A stretch of DNA of 11,310 nucleotides from NCBI GenBank assembly GCA_945867255.1, contig CAMBHV010000021.1, positions 1 to 11,310 on the forward strand. The letters run 5' to 3'. Below, piece by piece: positions 1 through 6,626 of the stretch; position 1 is the stretch's first letter; every line of letters begins with the position of its first letter. Source of the DNA: an uncultured Clostridia bacterium (GTDB lineage: Bacteria > Bacillota > Clostridia > Oscillospirales > Ruminococcaceae). The notes below the pieces were generated by a model. It was not told the DNA's origin and searched no databases. It saw nothing but the letters and a program-made list of their open reading frames with translations. The position numbers and the translations under genes are program-made.

Positions 1-661
1 AAACTTCGGGCAGGTTGACAAATGTGTTTTCCTGCTCTGCAAGGCCGCGCTGCGCCAAAGCACGCTGAAACCCGGTGTAGCGGGCAATTTGGTTTGCGTC
101 GTTGCTCAGGCATTTCAGAATAACGATGCTGCGGCAACCGGCATCCAGAAGTTCCTTTGTGGCAAGATAACCGCCTTCCTCATTATCGGATTCGATCATG
201 ATGCAGTTGTTATCCATACTGCGGGAAGGCCGGTCCACATATACTACAGGCAAATTGCCCAGTTCAGAATAATTGCGTGTGCCGGAAATCAGTACGATTG
301 CGCTGACAGTTTGTGCAGCAAGAGACTGAATATGCTTGCGCTCCAGTTTTTCCGATTCGTTCGTGTTGCAAATCAGGCACGAATATCCGCGCTGGAACAA
401 GTTGATCTCCAGCTTCAGCACAAGGCTTGAAAAATGCGGGTTTGTGATATCTGGAACAATGATGCCCACCACACGTGTGCGGCTGGTGCGCAGGCCTTTG
501 GCGCTCATGTTGGGCACATATTCTGTTTGCTGGATAATGCGGCGCACACGCTCTTCCGTCTCTTTGGAAAACCGGCCGTTTTGGTTGATCACACGGGAGA
601 CCGTAGCCGTGGAGACGCCAGCCATGCGGGCGATATCCTTGATGCTTTTCACTTTTTCCAA
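1..661 (-). CDS. LacI-family transcriptional regulator (C-terminus cut by window edge)
   Basis: The visible 220 residues are the N-terminal two thirds of a LacI/GalR-type repressor, a family usually about 330-340 residues long. Residues 6-26 form the classic helix-turn-helix (SIKDIARMAGVSTATVSRVI), followed by the hinge segment (YVPNMSAKGLRTSRT) and the start of the periplasmic-binding-like sensor domain (VVGIIVPDITNPHFSSLV). I chose a TTG start at 661 because a GGGAGG ribosome site lies 7 nt upstream (669-674). The in-frame ATG at 676 overlaps that site and would add only five residues. The frame is open to base 1. The gene starts 48 nt after the stop of the AraC-type gene on the same strand, so the two are probably co-transcribed. 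Such proteins normally sense a sugar or nucleoside, but the ligand and targets cannot be read here. Confidence 0.93.
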   Translation of the reverse strand, partial: MEKVKSIKDIARMAGVSTATVSRVINQNGRFSKETEERVRRIIQQTEYVPNMSAKGLRTSRTRVVGIIVPDITNPHFSSLVLKLEINLFQRGYSCLICNTNESEKLERKHIQSLAAQTVSAIVLISGTRNYSELGNLPVVYVDRPSRSMDNNCIMIESDNEEGGYLATKELLDAGCRSIVILKCLSNDANQIARYTGFQRALAQRGLAEQENTFVNLPEV

Positions 662-709
662 GCAGAATCCTCCCATTGTGGCACCCAAGGCCGGCGAGTG
701 CGTGCAGGT

Positions 710-1996
710 TCAGCCGACAGATTGCTCATCCGGGATGCTTTCGCCGCCACGCTGTAAAATGATGCGCTTGCGGAACGTAGCAGGTGTCATATTTTTCAAC
801 TTCACAAAATTACGGCTGAAGGTTTTTACCGTGTTGTAACCAACTTCAATAGCAATGTCGGTGATGCTCATTTTGGTGGACAGCATCAGCTCGCACGCCT
901 TATTGACGCGAAGATAGTTCAGAAAATCTTCAAAATTGCGCTCGGCCTGGAACAGAAGGATCCGATTCAGTTCCACCACCGTTACGCCAAACTTATCGGC
1001 TACAGCCTGGATCTTCAGATCCTCCTGGAAGTTGTGGTAAATATAGTTGAATACTTCAAAGCTTACGCTCTTTTCGCGTTCCTTGAACAGGTTGTTCGTA
1101 CCGGCATAAATTTTGCGATACTCTTTGGGGGTAACACCTGTTCGGGCTGAAAACACCTTCAGTACGTGAGATGCGTCCACAAATCCTGTCATTTCCGCAA
1201 GCTCATTCAACGTCATATCGGTGTACATCAAAAGATCCATCATCTTTACGATGCGCATTTCGTTTACAAGGTCACTGAATGTCAGGCCGGTTACGTCCAT
1301 CACATATTTGCTGATGGAAGATTCGCTCATGTAAAACAGGCTGGAAAGTTCGCTCAAAGTCTGCTTTTGGTTCAGGTGCGAGTATATGTATTTGAAGATA
1401 GCGCCGCGCTCGTCCAACTCGATGGAATCGCCTTTTTCGTTACGACAATCTCGTTTGCGCGCAAATCTGGTGAAGTGGATCAGCAGTTCCATCAGTTTGT
1501 TGGTTACATATACATTAGAGAGTTCGCGTTCTTCCGGCACGTCCAGGATGGATTCGATGCCCGTTTCACTTTTGATCTCGTTCAATACACGCAAAATGAC
1601 AGAGGCCTCTTCATCTGTGCACTGCACAATGGGGGTGGCCTGTACGCTGGACAGGATGTTGAAAAAATTGTTGCCTGTATTATATCCGAACTTGATGGTG
1701 TTGTTGATAAAGTCGGAATTATAAATGATTTTGAAAAACTCCAGGGGAGTGTCTACCTGCGTGATTTCGGTGATCTCCCACGGAAGCACGGCAACAAACG
1801 TATGCGGACATATTTCATAACTTTTGCTGTCCACCGTCATGCGGCCATGCCCTTTGGTAAAAAACAGATAGCGCGCGGTTTGATGGATCAACGGCTTCGT
1901 AGGAGTATCGATATATTCGATATCGAAGCTGCACAATTTTCGCTTATCGTAACTGGAACAGTACTGATCCTGGATCTCAGTAATCTGATTGCCCAT
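710..1996 (-). CDS. AraC-family transcriptional regulator with two tandem AraC-type DNA-binding domains
   Basis: 428 residues. Residues about 30-150 look like a cupin-like AraC ligand-binding domain (HQTARYLFFTKGHGRMTVDS, then CPHTFVAVLPWEITEI). Residues about 197-297 form one complete AraC-type DNA-binding domain, with TLSELSSLFYMSESSISKYV as the first helix-turn-helix and MTLNELAEMTGFVDASHVLK, ending TGVTPKEYRK, as the second. Residues about 313-412 form another one, with LKIQAVADKFGVTVVELNRI, then MSITDIAIEVGYNTVKTFSR, ending MTPATFRKR. Most family members have a single such domain at the C-terminus and are about 280-300 residues long, so this protein carries an extra copy. The ATG at 1996 has an AAAGGAGG site (2006-2013) 9 nt upstream. 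No membrane segment is seen, so it is cytoplasmic. The LacI-type gene follows 48 nt downstream. The inducer is unknown; the family often controls carbohydrate use. Confidence 0.93.
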   Translation of the reverse strand: MGNQITEIQDQYCSSYDKRKLCSFDIEYIDTPTKPLIHQTARYLFFTKGHGRMTVDSKSYEICPHTFVAVLPWEITEITQVDTPLEFFKIIYNSDFINNTIKFGYNTGNNFFNILSSVQATPIVQCTDEEASVILRVLNEIKSETGIESILDVPEERELSNVYVTNKLMELLIHFTRFARKRDCRNEKGDSIELDERGAIFKYIYSHLNQKQTLSELSSLFYMSESSISKYVMDVTGLTFSDLVNEMRIVKMMDLLMYTDMTLNELAEMTGFVDASHVLKVFSARTGVTPKEYRKIYAGTNNLFKEREKSVSFEVFNYIYHNFQEDLKIQAVADKFGVTVVELNRILLFQAERNFEDFLNYLRVNKACELMLSTKMSITDIAIEVGYNTVKTFSRNFVKLKNMTPATFRKRIILQRGGESIPDEQSVG

Positions 1997-2065
1997 TGGG
2001 GTGGGCCTCCTTTACGCATGGATATACAGAGGTTGCCGCAAAAGCAGAAACCTCACACAAAACGG

Positions 2066-2118
2066 CTGTGCCCCGCCCGCACCGCGGCCGGGGCACAGAA
2101 TATCACGGCAAAGCCGTG
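2066..2118 (-). terminator. Probable argS terminator region: two tandem hairpins
   Basis: Downstream of the argS stop (2122) the leftward transcript first forms a small stem CACGGC/GCCGTG with a 3-nt loop (2104-2118). It then forms a perfect 10-bp stem, CTGTGCCCCG with CGGGGCACAG, around a 13-nt loop (2066-2098). The trailing sequence CCGTTTTGTGT is only moderately T-rich, so termination may be incomplete and some read-through into the AraC-type gene at 1996 is possible. Confidence 0.6.
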
Positions 2119-2121
2119 CAG

Positions 2122-3771
2122 TTACATTTTTTCGGGGGCGCTTACACCAATCAGATCCAGCGCGTTCGCAAGCGTGATCTTGGTTGCCTGCAGAAGGGCG
2201 AGACGCTGGTTGGTCAGCTCGGGGTCTTCATTGCCAAGGATTTTGTGCGCGCCATAGAAGCTGTGGAAGTACTGCGCCAGTTTCTGCACATAATTGCAGA
2301 TCTTGTTGGGGGCATATGTGGCAGCAGCGTCCGCAACCGTATCGGTGAACGCAGCAATATGCTTCAGCAGCGCAATCTCTTTTTCGCTGGTCAGCAGGCT
2401 GTACTCAGAGCGCGGCTGAACTTCCGGTGCCTGGCGCAACACAGCACAGATACGGGCATGCGCATACTGGGCGTAGAACACGGGGTTCTCGCTGGTCTGA
2501 GAACGGGCAAGGCCCAAGTCAAAATCCATGTGGGTGTCTACGGCACGTTCCACAAAGAAGTAACGCGTGGCATCATTACCGATATCTTCACGTAGCTCGC
2601 GGATTGTTACGGCGTTGCCCGTGCGCTTGGACATTTTTACTTCCTGGCCGTTTTCCACAAGGCGCACCATCTGGATCAGCACGATGTCAAGGCTCTTCGG
2701 GTCATGCCCCAGGGCAGCGATGGAGGCCTTCATACGGGGAATATAACCATGGTGGTCAGCACCCCACAGGTTGATCAGCTTGGTATAGCCGCGCTCATAT
2801 TTGAACATGTGGTTGGCAATATCCGGCGTCAGGTAGGTGTAGGCGCCGTCTTTTTTCTTCAGCACGCGGTCTTTGTCATCGCCGAATTTCGACGTGCGCA
2901 GCCACACAGCGCCGTCTTCTTCATACATCAGGCCTTCCTTTTCGAACACGGGAAGAACTTCGTCCACGCGGCCCTCATCCACGATCCACTGTTCGCTCAC
3001 CCAGCTGTCAAAGTCGCAGCCGAATTCGTGAAGATCCTGCTCAATTTTGGCAAGCTGAATATGATAACCTTCCATTTTGAAGAACTTGATGGCGTCTTCT
3101 TCAGAGGCACTCAGCCATTTATCGCCCACTTTGTCTTTGATCTCTTGAGCGATGTCAATGATATCCGGCGAATGATAGCCGTCTTCGGGCACGGGATAAT
3201 CCGTTTTGCCGAACAATTCGCAGTAACGGGCATACACGCTCTGGCCAAACACCCACATCTGGTGGCCGGCGTCATTGATGTAGTACTCACGCAGCACATC
3301 GTATCCGCTGGCTTTCATCAGACGGCACATGCAGTCGCCCCATACAGCGCCGCGTGCATGGCCCAGGTGCAGGTTGCCCGTGGGGTTTGCAGAAACATAT
3401 TCCACCAGCACGCTCTCGCGTTTGCCGGAGTAGTTCTGGCCATATTTGGAGCCTTTCTCCAACACGGTGTTGATGATGCTGGAGATGGCTGTTTTCTTCA
3501 TGCGGAAGTTGATGAACCCGGGGCCGGCAATTTCGATTGTGTCTACGATATCAAGGCTCTGTTCCAGCTTTTCCACAATGGCTTTCGCAATTTCCTGCGG
3601 CGCTTTGTGCACAAGCTTCGGGAGCCTCATGGCGATATTTGTGGAATAATCACCGTTCGCGGTGTCTTTCGGGATCTCCACCATCACAAGGCCCGCCTGC
3701 GGTTCCATGCCGTAGACGTCGTTCACAGCCTTTGTGATCGCGCTTGTCAGGCTTTGTTCAATGTTGTTCAT
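2122..3771 (-). CDS. argS: Arginyl-tRNA synthetase
   Basis: Class I aminoacyl-tRNA synthetase that charges tRNA(Arg) with arginine in the cytoplasm using ATP. At 549 residues it has normal length. Residues 1-110 form the N-terminal Add1 tRNA-recognition domain. The HIGH-type motif is H135-L-G-H138, preceded by EYVSANPTGN. WGADHHGYIPRMKA (336-349) lies in the catalytic core. The second signature is K379-M-S-K-R383 in KMSKRTGN. The C-terminal 120 residues are the DALR anticodon-binding domain, ending in the typical GVSAPEKM. I chose the ATG at 3771 because GTGAGGAG sits 7 nt upstream. An in-frame ATG at 3840 would add 23 Arg-rich residues and has no ribosome site. The gene faces away from arcA across a 500-bp control region, linking translation and fermentation of the same amino acid. 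Two hairpins follow it. Confidence 0.98.
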   Translation of the reverse strand: MNNIEQSLTSAITKAVNDVYGMEPQAGLVMVEIPKDTANGDYSTNIAMRLPKLVHKAPQEIAKAIVEKLEQSLDIVDTIEIAGPGFINFRMKKTAISSIINTVLEKGSKYGQNYSGKRESVLVEYVSANPTGNLHLGHARGAVWGDCMCRLMKASGYDVLREYYINDAGHQMWVFGQSVYARYCELFGKTDYPVPEDGYHSPDIIDIAQEIKDKVGDKWLSASEEDAIKFFKMEGYHIQLAKIEQDLHEFGCDFDSWVSEQWIVDEGRVDEVLPVFEKEGLMYEEDGAVWLRTSKFGDDKDRVLKKKDGAYTYLTPDIANHMFKYERGYTKLINLWGADHHGYIPRMKASIAALGHDPKSLDIVLIQMVRLVENGQEVKMSKRTGNAVTIRELREDIGNDATRYFFVERAVDTHMDFDLGLARSQTSENPVFYAQYAHARICAVLRQAPEVQPRSEYSLLTSEKEIALLKHIAAFTDTVADAAATYAPNKICNYVQKLAQYFHSFYGAHKILGNEDPELTNQRLALLQATKITLANALDLIGVSAPEKM

Positions 3772-3799
3772 GTGGCTTCTCCTCACTCTATGTGTTTTT

Positions 3800-3821
3800 C
3801 GCCTGCCCCTCAACGCAGGCG
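3800..3821 (-). promoter_or_regulatory. Hairpin in the argS 5' leader
   Basis: In the leftward transcript, CGCCTGC pairs with GCAGGCG around an 8-nt loop, 7 bp in all, about 20 nt upstream of the argS ribosome site. No T-run follows it and no T-box elements (AGGGUGGNACCGCG-type sequence) are seen, so a T-box riboswitch is not supported. Its role is unknown; it may tune translation or mRNA stability. Confidence 0.4.
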
Positions 3822-3857
3822 GCGTCGCGTTTTTCGCCATTGCGACACGTTTTATTT

Positions 3858-3886
3858 ATTATACTAATAACAATGGCAAAACACAA
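3858..3886 (-). promoter_or_regulatory. Probable argS promoter
   Basis: On the minus strand a -35-like TTGTGT (3881-3886) is separated by exactly 17 nt from a perfect -10 TATAAT (3858-3863). Transcription would start near 3851, giving a leader of about 80 nt before the argS ATG at 3771. Confidence 0.65.
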
Positions 3887-3972
3887 GGCCAAAAATAACG
3901 GTTTTGAAGAATGAAACCGTCAAAATGTATATTTGCCGCGGGCCAGAATGTAACAAACAGGTGAGAATACAA

Positions 3973-4023
3973 TTTGGCACACTTGTCAAACATTTAACAC
4001 GCCATTTGTTCACATTGAACAAA
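3973..4023. promoter_or_regulatory. Cluster of candidate operator dyads between argS and arcA
   Basis: Three dyads lie within 51 bp. (a) 3973-3990 is TTTGGCA-N4-TGTCAAA with one mismatch. (b) 3983-4000 is TTGTCAAACATTTAACAC, matching 12 of the 14 fixed positions of the clostridial Rex consensus TTGTTAA-N4-TTAACAA as I recall it. (c) 4005-4023 is a perfect TTTGTTC-N5-GAACAAA. The right arm of (c) overlaps TTGAAC (4015-4020), a possible -35 that sits 16 nt before TATACA (4037-4042). The dyads are seen directly; assigning Rex or any other factor is inference. Confidence 0.4.
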
Positions 4024-4116
4024 ACAGCCTAAAATCTATACACCGGATATGGAGAAAATATGGGATTTTTACAATAAAAATGGCGTCAAAAATCCCTTTT
4101 AACAAAACAGATGCGT

Positions 4117-4122
4117 TATAAT
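4117..4122 (+). promoter_or_regulatory. Possible distal arcA promoter (-10 box only)
   Basis: A perfect TATAAT lies 157 nt before the arcA ATG, but no -35-like hexamer sits 16-18 nt upstream and there is no TGn extension. If used, it would need an activator. Just downstream, at 4135-4148, is the dyad TCACA-N4-TGTGA, and TGTGAAGG (4144-4151) can also pair with CCTTTCACA (4189-4197) with one bulge. Confidence 0.35.
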
Positions 4123-4211
4123 GGAACCAGAAACTCACACATCTGTGAAGGGCGAGTGCGCCGCGAGTGCACGCGCGGGATGTATTTGCCTTTCACATGT
4201 CGAGTCGCAGC

Positions 4212-4250
4212 GTTCGTGGCTTTTGACAGGGGCCACGGGCGAAATATAAA
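4212..4250 (+). promoter_or_regulatory. arcA: Proximal arcA promoter, with an overlapping hairpin
   Basis: A perfect -35 TTGACA (4223-4228) and a 16-nt spacer precede TATAAA (4245-4250), giving a start near 4257 and a leader of about 22 nt. This is the best sigma-A-type promoter in the window. The -35 lies in the loop of an inverted repeat: 4212-4220 pairs with 4232-4240, 9 bp including two G-U pairs. In transcripts from an upstream start the repeat would form an RNA hairpin; on DNA it could be an operator. Confidence 0.65.
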
Positions 4251-4278
4251 CAGATTTTCATTACAGGAGGACAAGACA

Positions 4279-5502
4279 ATGGTTGGTATCCATGTAACGA
4301 GCGAAATTAAGCCGCTCAAAAAAGTGCTTCTTCACAGGCCCGGCAAGGAACTGCTGAACCTCACGCCTGACACGCTGGGGCGTCTTCTGTTCGACGATAT
4401 CCCCTTCCTGAAAGTTGCTCAGGCTGAGCATGACCGCTTTGCCGAGATCCTGCGCGAGAACGGCGTAGAAGTGGTTTATCTGGAAGACCTGATGGCTGAA
4501 GTGCTGGATGCGGATCCTGCTGTGCGCAAACAGTTCCTGGAGCAGTTCATCAGCGAGGCGGGCATCCGCACCAAACATTGGCAGAAGATCGTATATGATC
4601 ACCTGGACAAAATCAAGAACAACAAAGAGCTTGTTCTGAAGACGATGGAAGGCGTGAACCTGAACGAGTTCGATGTGGACGTGGAGAACTCTCTGGTGGA
4701 CCTCGTCAGCGAGCCCAGCAAGCTGATCATCGACCCGATGCCCAACCTGTACTTCACGCGTGACCCGTTTGCTTCCATTGGCAACGGCGTCAGCCTGAAC
4801 AGAATGTATTCCGTCACGCGTAACCGCGAGACCATCTATGCGGAATACATCTTCAACTATCATCCCGACTTCAAGGGCTATGTGACGAAATACTTCGACC
4901 GTTACAACCCCTTCCACATTGAGGGCGGCGACATCCTCAACCTGAACGACAAGGTGCTGGCCATCGGCATTTCTCAGCGCACCGAGCCGGACGCTATCGA
5001 CATGATCGCCAAAAACATCTTCGCCAGCGAAGATTCTACCATCCGCACCATCCTGGCCTTCAACATCCCCAACAGCCGTGCTTTCATGCATCTTGACACG
5101 GTGTTTACCCAGATCGACGTGGATAAGTTCACGGTGCATCCGGGCATCCTTGGACCCCTCCAGGTGTTCGAGATCACTCCGGGCACGGATGACGAGCTGA
5201 AGGTTCGTGAGATTGACGACACGCTGGAAAACATTCTGGCGAAGTACCTGGGCCTGCCCAAGGTAACGCTGATCCAGTGCGCGGGCGGCGACACCATTGC
5301 TGCCGAGCGTGAGCAGTGGAATGACGGCTCCAACACGCTGTGCATCGCCCCGGGCGTTATCGTTGTGTACGAGCGCAACGATGTAACGAACGCCATCCTG
5401 CGCGAAGCCGGCCTGAAGGTTCTGGAGATGCCTTCTGCTGAGCTGAGCCGTGGCCGTGGCGGCCCCCGCTGCATGAGCATGCCGCTCATCCGCGAAGACT
5501 AA
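4279..5502 (+). CDS. arcA: Arginine deiminase
   Basis: First enzyme of the ADI pathway: hydrolyses L-arginine to L-citrulline and ammonia in the cytoplasm. At 407 residues it has the normal size. Guanidino-modifying-enzyme signatures are all present: PNLYFTRDPF with R161 and D162, FHIEGGD with H213, E215 and D218, FMHLDTVF with H271, and the C-terminal RGRGGPRCMSMP carrying the nucleophile C398. The catalytic Glu, His and Cys are therefore intact. I chose the ATG at 4279 because AGGAGG (4265-4270) lies 8 nt upstream. The longer in-frame start at 4111 would run through the promoter and translate a non-conserved 56-residue leader. It is the first gene of arcA-arcB-arcC-carrier. The stretch before arcB holds a GC-rich hairpin that may adjust the arcA to arcBC transcript ratio. 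Confidence 0.98.
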   Translation: MVGIHVTSEIKPLKKVLLHRPGKELLNLTPDTLGRLLFDDIPFLKVAQAEHDRFAEILRENGVEVVYLEDLMAEVLDADPAVRKQFLEQFISEAGIRTKHWQKIVYDHLDKIKNNKELVLKTMEGVNLNEFDVDVENSLVDLVSEPSKLIIDPMPNLYFTRDPFASIGNGVSLNRMYSVTRNRETIYAEYIFNYHPDFKGYVTKYFDRYNPFHIEGGDILNLNDKVLAIGISQRTEPDAIDMIAKNIFASEDSTIRTILAFNIPNSRAFMHLDTVFTQIDVDKFTVHPGILGPLQVFEITPGTDDELKVREIDDTLENILAKYLGLPKVTLIQCAGGDTIAAEREQWNDGSNTLCIAPGVIVVYERNDVTNAILREAGLKVLEMPSAELSRGRGGPRCMSMPLIRED

Positions 5503-5532
5503 GTTTTTGCGGCAAACATTGTTTCGTCCTGC

Positions 5533-5559
5533 CTGGCGGGGGCCATGCGCCCCCGCCGG
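5533..5559 (+). terminator. GC-rich intercistronic hairpin between arcA and arcB
   Basis: Ten pairs (CCTGGCGGGG-type 5' arm at 5533-5542 against 5550-5559, with one U-G) close a 7-nt loop. The 8-bp core is GGCGGGGG/CCCCCGCC. Only a weak T-rich stretch follows (CTTTGGAGTTT), so this is more likely a partial terminator or an mRNA processing/stability element than a full stop. No good promoter is seen between it and arcB, so arcB probably depends on read-through. Confidence 0.55.
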
Positions 5560-5608
5560 CTTTGGAGTTTAAAAACCATAAACAAGGATAAGAAAGGAAA
5601 ATGTGATT

Positions 5609-6601
5609 ATGGCTGTTAGTTTGAGTGGGAGAAGCTTTCTGAAACTGCTGGACTTCACCCCGGCAGAGATTCGTTATATGCTGGAGCTCTCCAAAGAGTT
5701 CAAGCGCCTGAAACTCACCAACACCCCGCACCGTTATCTGCAGGGCAAGAACATCGTTCTTCTGTTTGAAAAAACCTCTACCCGTACGCGCTGCGCCTTC
5801 GAAGTGGCCGGCATGGACCTGGGCATGGGCGTAACGTTCCTGGATCCGGGTTCCAGCCAGATGGGCAAGAAGGAAAGCATTGAAGACACCGCCAAGGTGC
5901 TGGGCCGTATGTATGACGGTATCGAGTACCGCGGCTTTGACCAGGAACTGGTTGAGCAGCTGAGCCGCGATTCTGGCGTGCCCGTGTGGAACGGCCTGAC
6001 CGATGCATTCCACCCCACCCAGATGCTGGCTGACATGCTGACAGTTGAAGAGAACTTCGGCAACTGCAAGGGCCTGAAGTTCGTATTTATGGGCGACGCC
6101 CGCAACAACGTGGCCAACAGCCTGATGGTTGTGTGCGCGAAGTTGGGCGTGAACTTCGTGGCTTGCGGCCCGAAGGAACTGATGCCCGCTGCTGACCTTG
6201 TGGAAACCTGCAAGGCTATTGCCGCTGAGAACGGCTGCACCATCACCCTGACGGATGACGTGAAGGAAGGCACCAAGGGTGCGCACGTGATCTACACGGA
6301 TATCTGGGTGTCCATGGGCGAGCCCGACAGTGTGTGGGCCGAGCGCATTAAGCTGCTGAGCCCGTATCAGGTAAACAAAGAAGTGATGGCCAACGCTGAT
6401 CCGAACGCCATCTTCATGCACTGCCTGCCTTCTTTCCACGACCTCAACACCTCCATTGGCCGCGACATCCACGAGAAGTTCGGCCTGCCTGAGATGGAAG
6501 TGACCAACGAAGTGTTCACCTCCAAGCAGTCCAAGGTGTTCGACGAGGCCGAGAACCGTATGCACACCATCAAGGCTGTGATGTACGCTACGCTGAAATA
6601 A
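5609..6601 (+). CDS. arcB: Ornithine carbamoyltransferase (catabolic, ADI pathway)
   Basis: Phosphorolyses citrulline to ornithine and carbamoyl phosphate; the reverse reaction is the biosynthetic one. 330 residues, normal length. Carbamoyl-phosphate-binding S57-T-R-T-R61, H135-P-T-Q138, ornithine-binding D231 with the S235-M-G237 loop, and the H271-C-L-P274 motif are all present. I chose the ATG at 5609, with an AGGA-type ribosome site (5595-5598) 10 nt upstream. The in-frame GTG at 5603 is only 4 nt from that site. An overlapping ATG-TGA at 5601-5606 is a two-codon dead end. The catabolic role is inferred from its place between arcA and arcC, since sequence alone does not separate ArcB from ArgF. 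The gene ends 25 nt before arcC. Confidence 0.97.
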   Translation: MAVSLSGRSFLKLLDFTPAEIRYMLELSKEFKRLKLTNTPHRYLQGKNIVLLFEKTSTRTRCAFEVAGMDLGMGVTFLDPGSSQMGKKESIEDTAKVLGRMYDGIEYRGFDQELVEQLSRDSGVPVWNGLTDAFHPTQMLADMLTVEENFGNCKGLKFVFMGDARNNVANSLMVVCAKLGVNFVACGPKELMPAADLVETCKAIAAENGCTITLTDDVKEGTKGAHVIYTDIWVSMGEPDSVWAERIKLLSPYQVNKEVMANADPNAIFMHCLPSFHDLNTSIGRDIHEKFGLPEMEVTNEVFTSKQSKVFDEAENRMHTIKAVMYATLK

Positions 6602-6626
6602 GGTTTTAAGGAGCTGTGCGATAGAC

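Noticed and set aside
3772..3857. T-box or other known riboswitch in the argS leader
   Set aside because: The leader is only about 80 nt and lacks the T-box conserved sequence, specifier stem and terminator/antiterminator pair.
2704..3867. 387-codon plus-strand open frame opposite argS, and similar long frames at 1166-2257 plus, 4261-5139 minus and 6669-7589 minus
   Set aside because: All lie fully opposite genes with strong motifs, have no recognisable protein features and no sensible ribosome sites. They are antisense by-products of codon bias.
4111..4278. In-frame upstream ATG that would extend arcA by 56 residues
   Set aside because: It runs through the proximal promoter and the AGGAGG site. 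The residues are not like any arginine deiminase N-terminus, while the ATG at 4279 gives the normal 407-residue protein with the nucleophile at C398.
3887..4278. Classical ArgR (ARG box) operator pair
   Set aside because: I found no convincing AT-rich 18-bp ARG palindrome pair. The dyads present fit other consensus types better, so ArgR control is not claimed.
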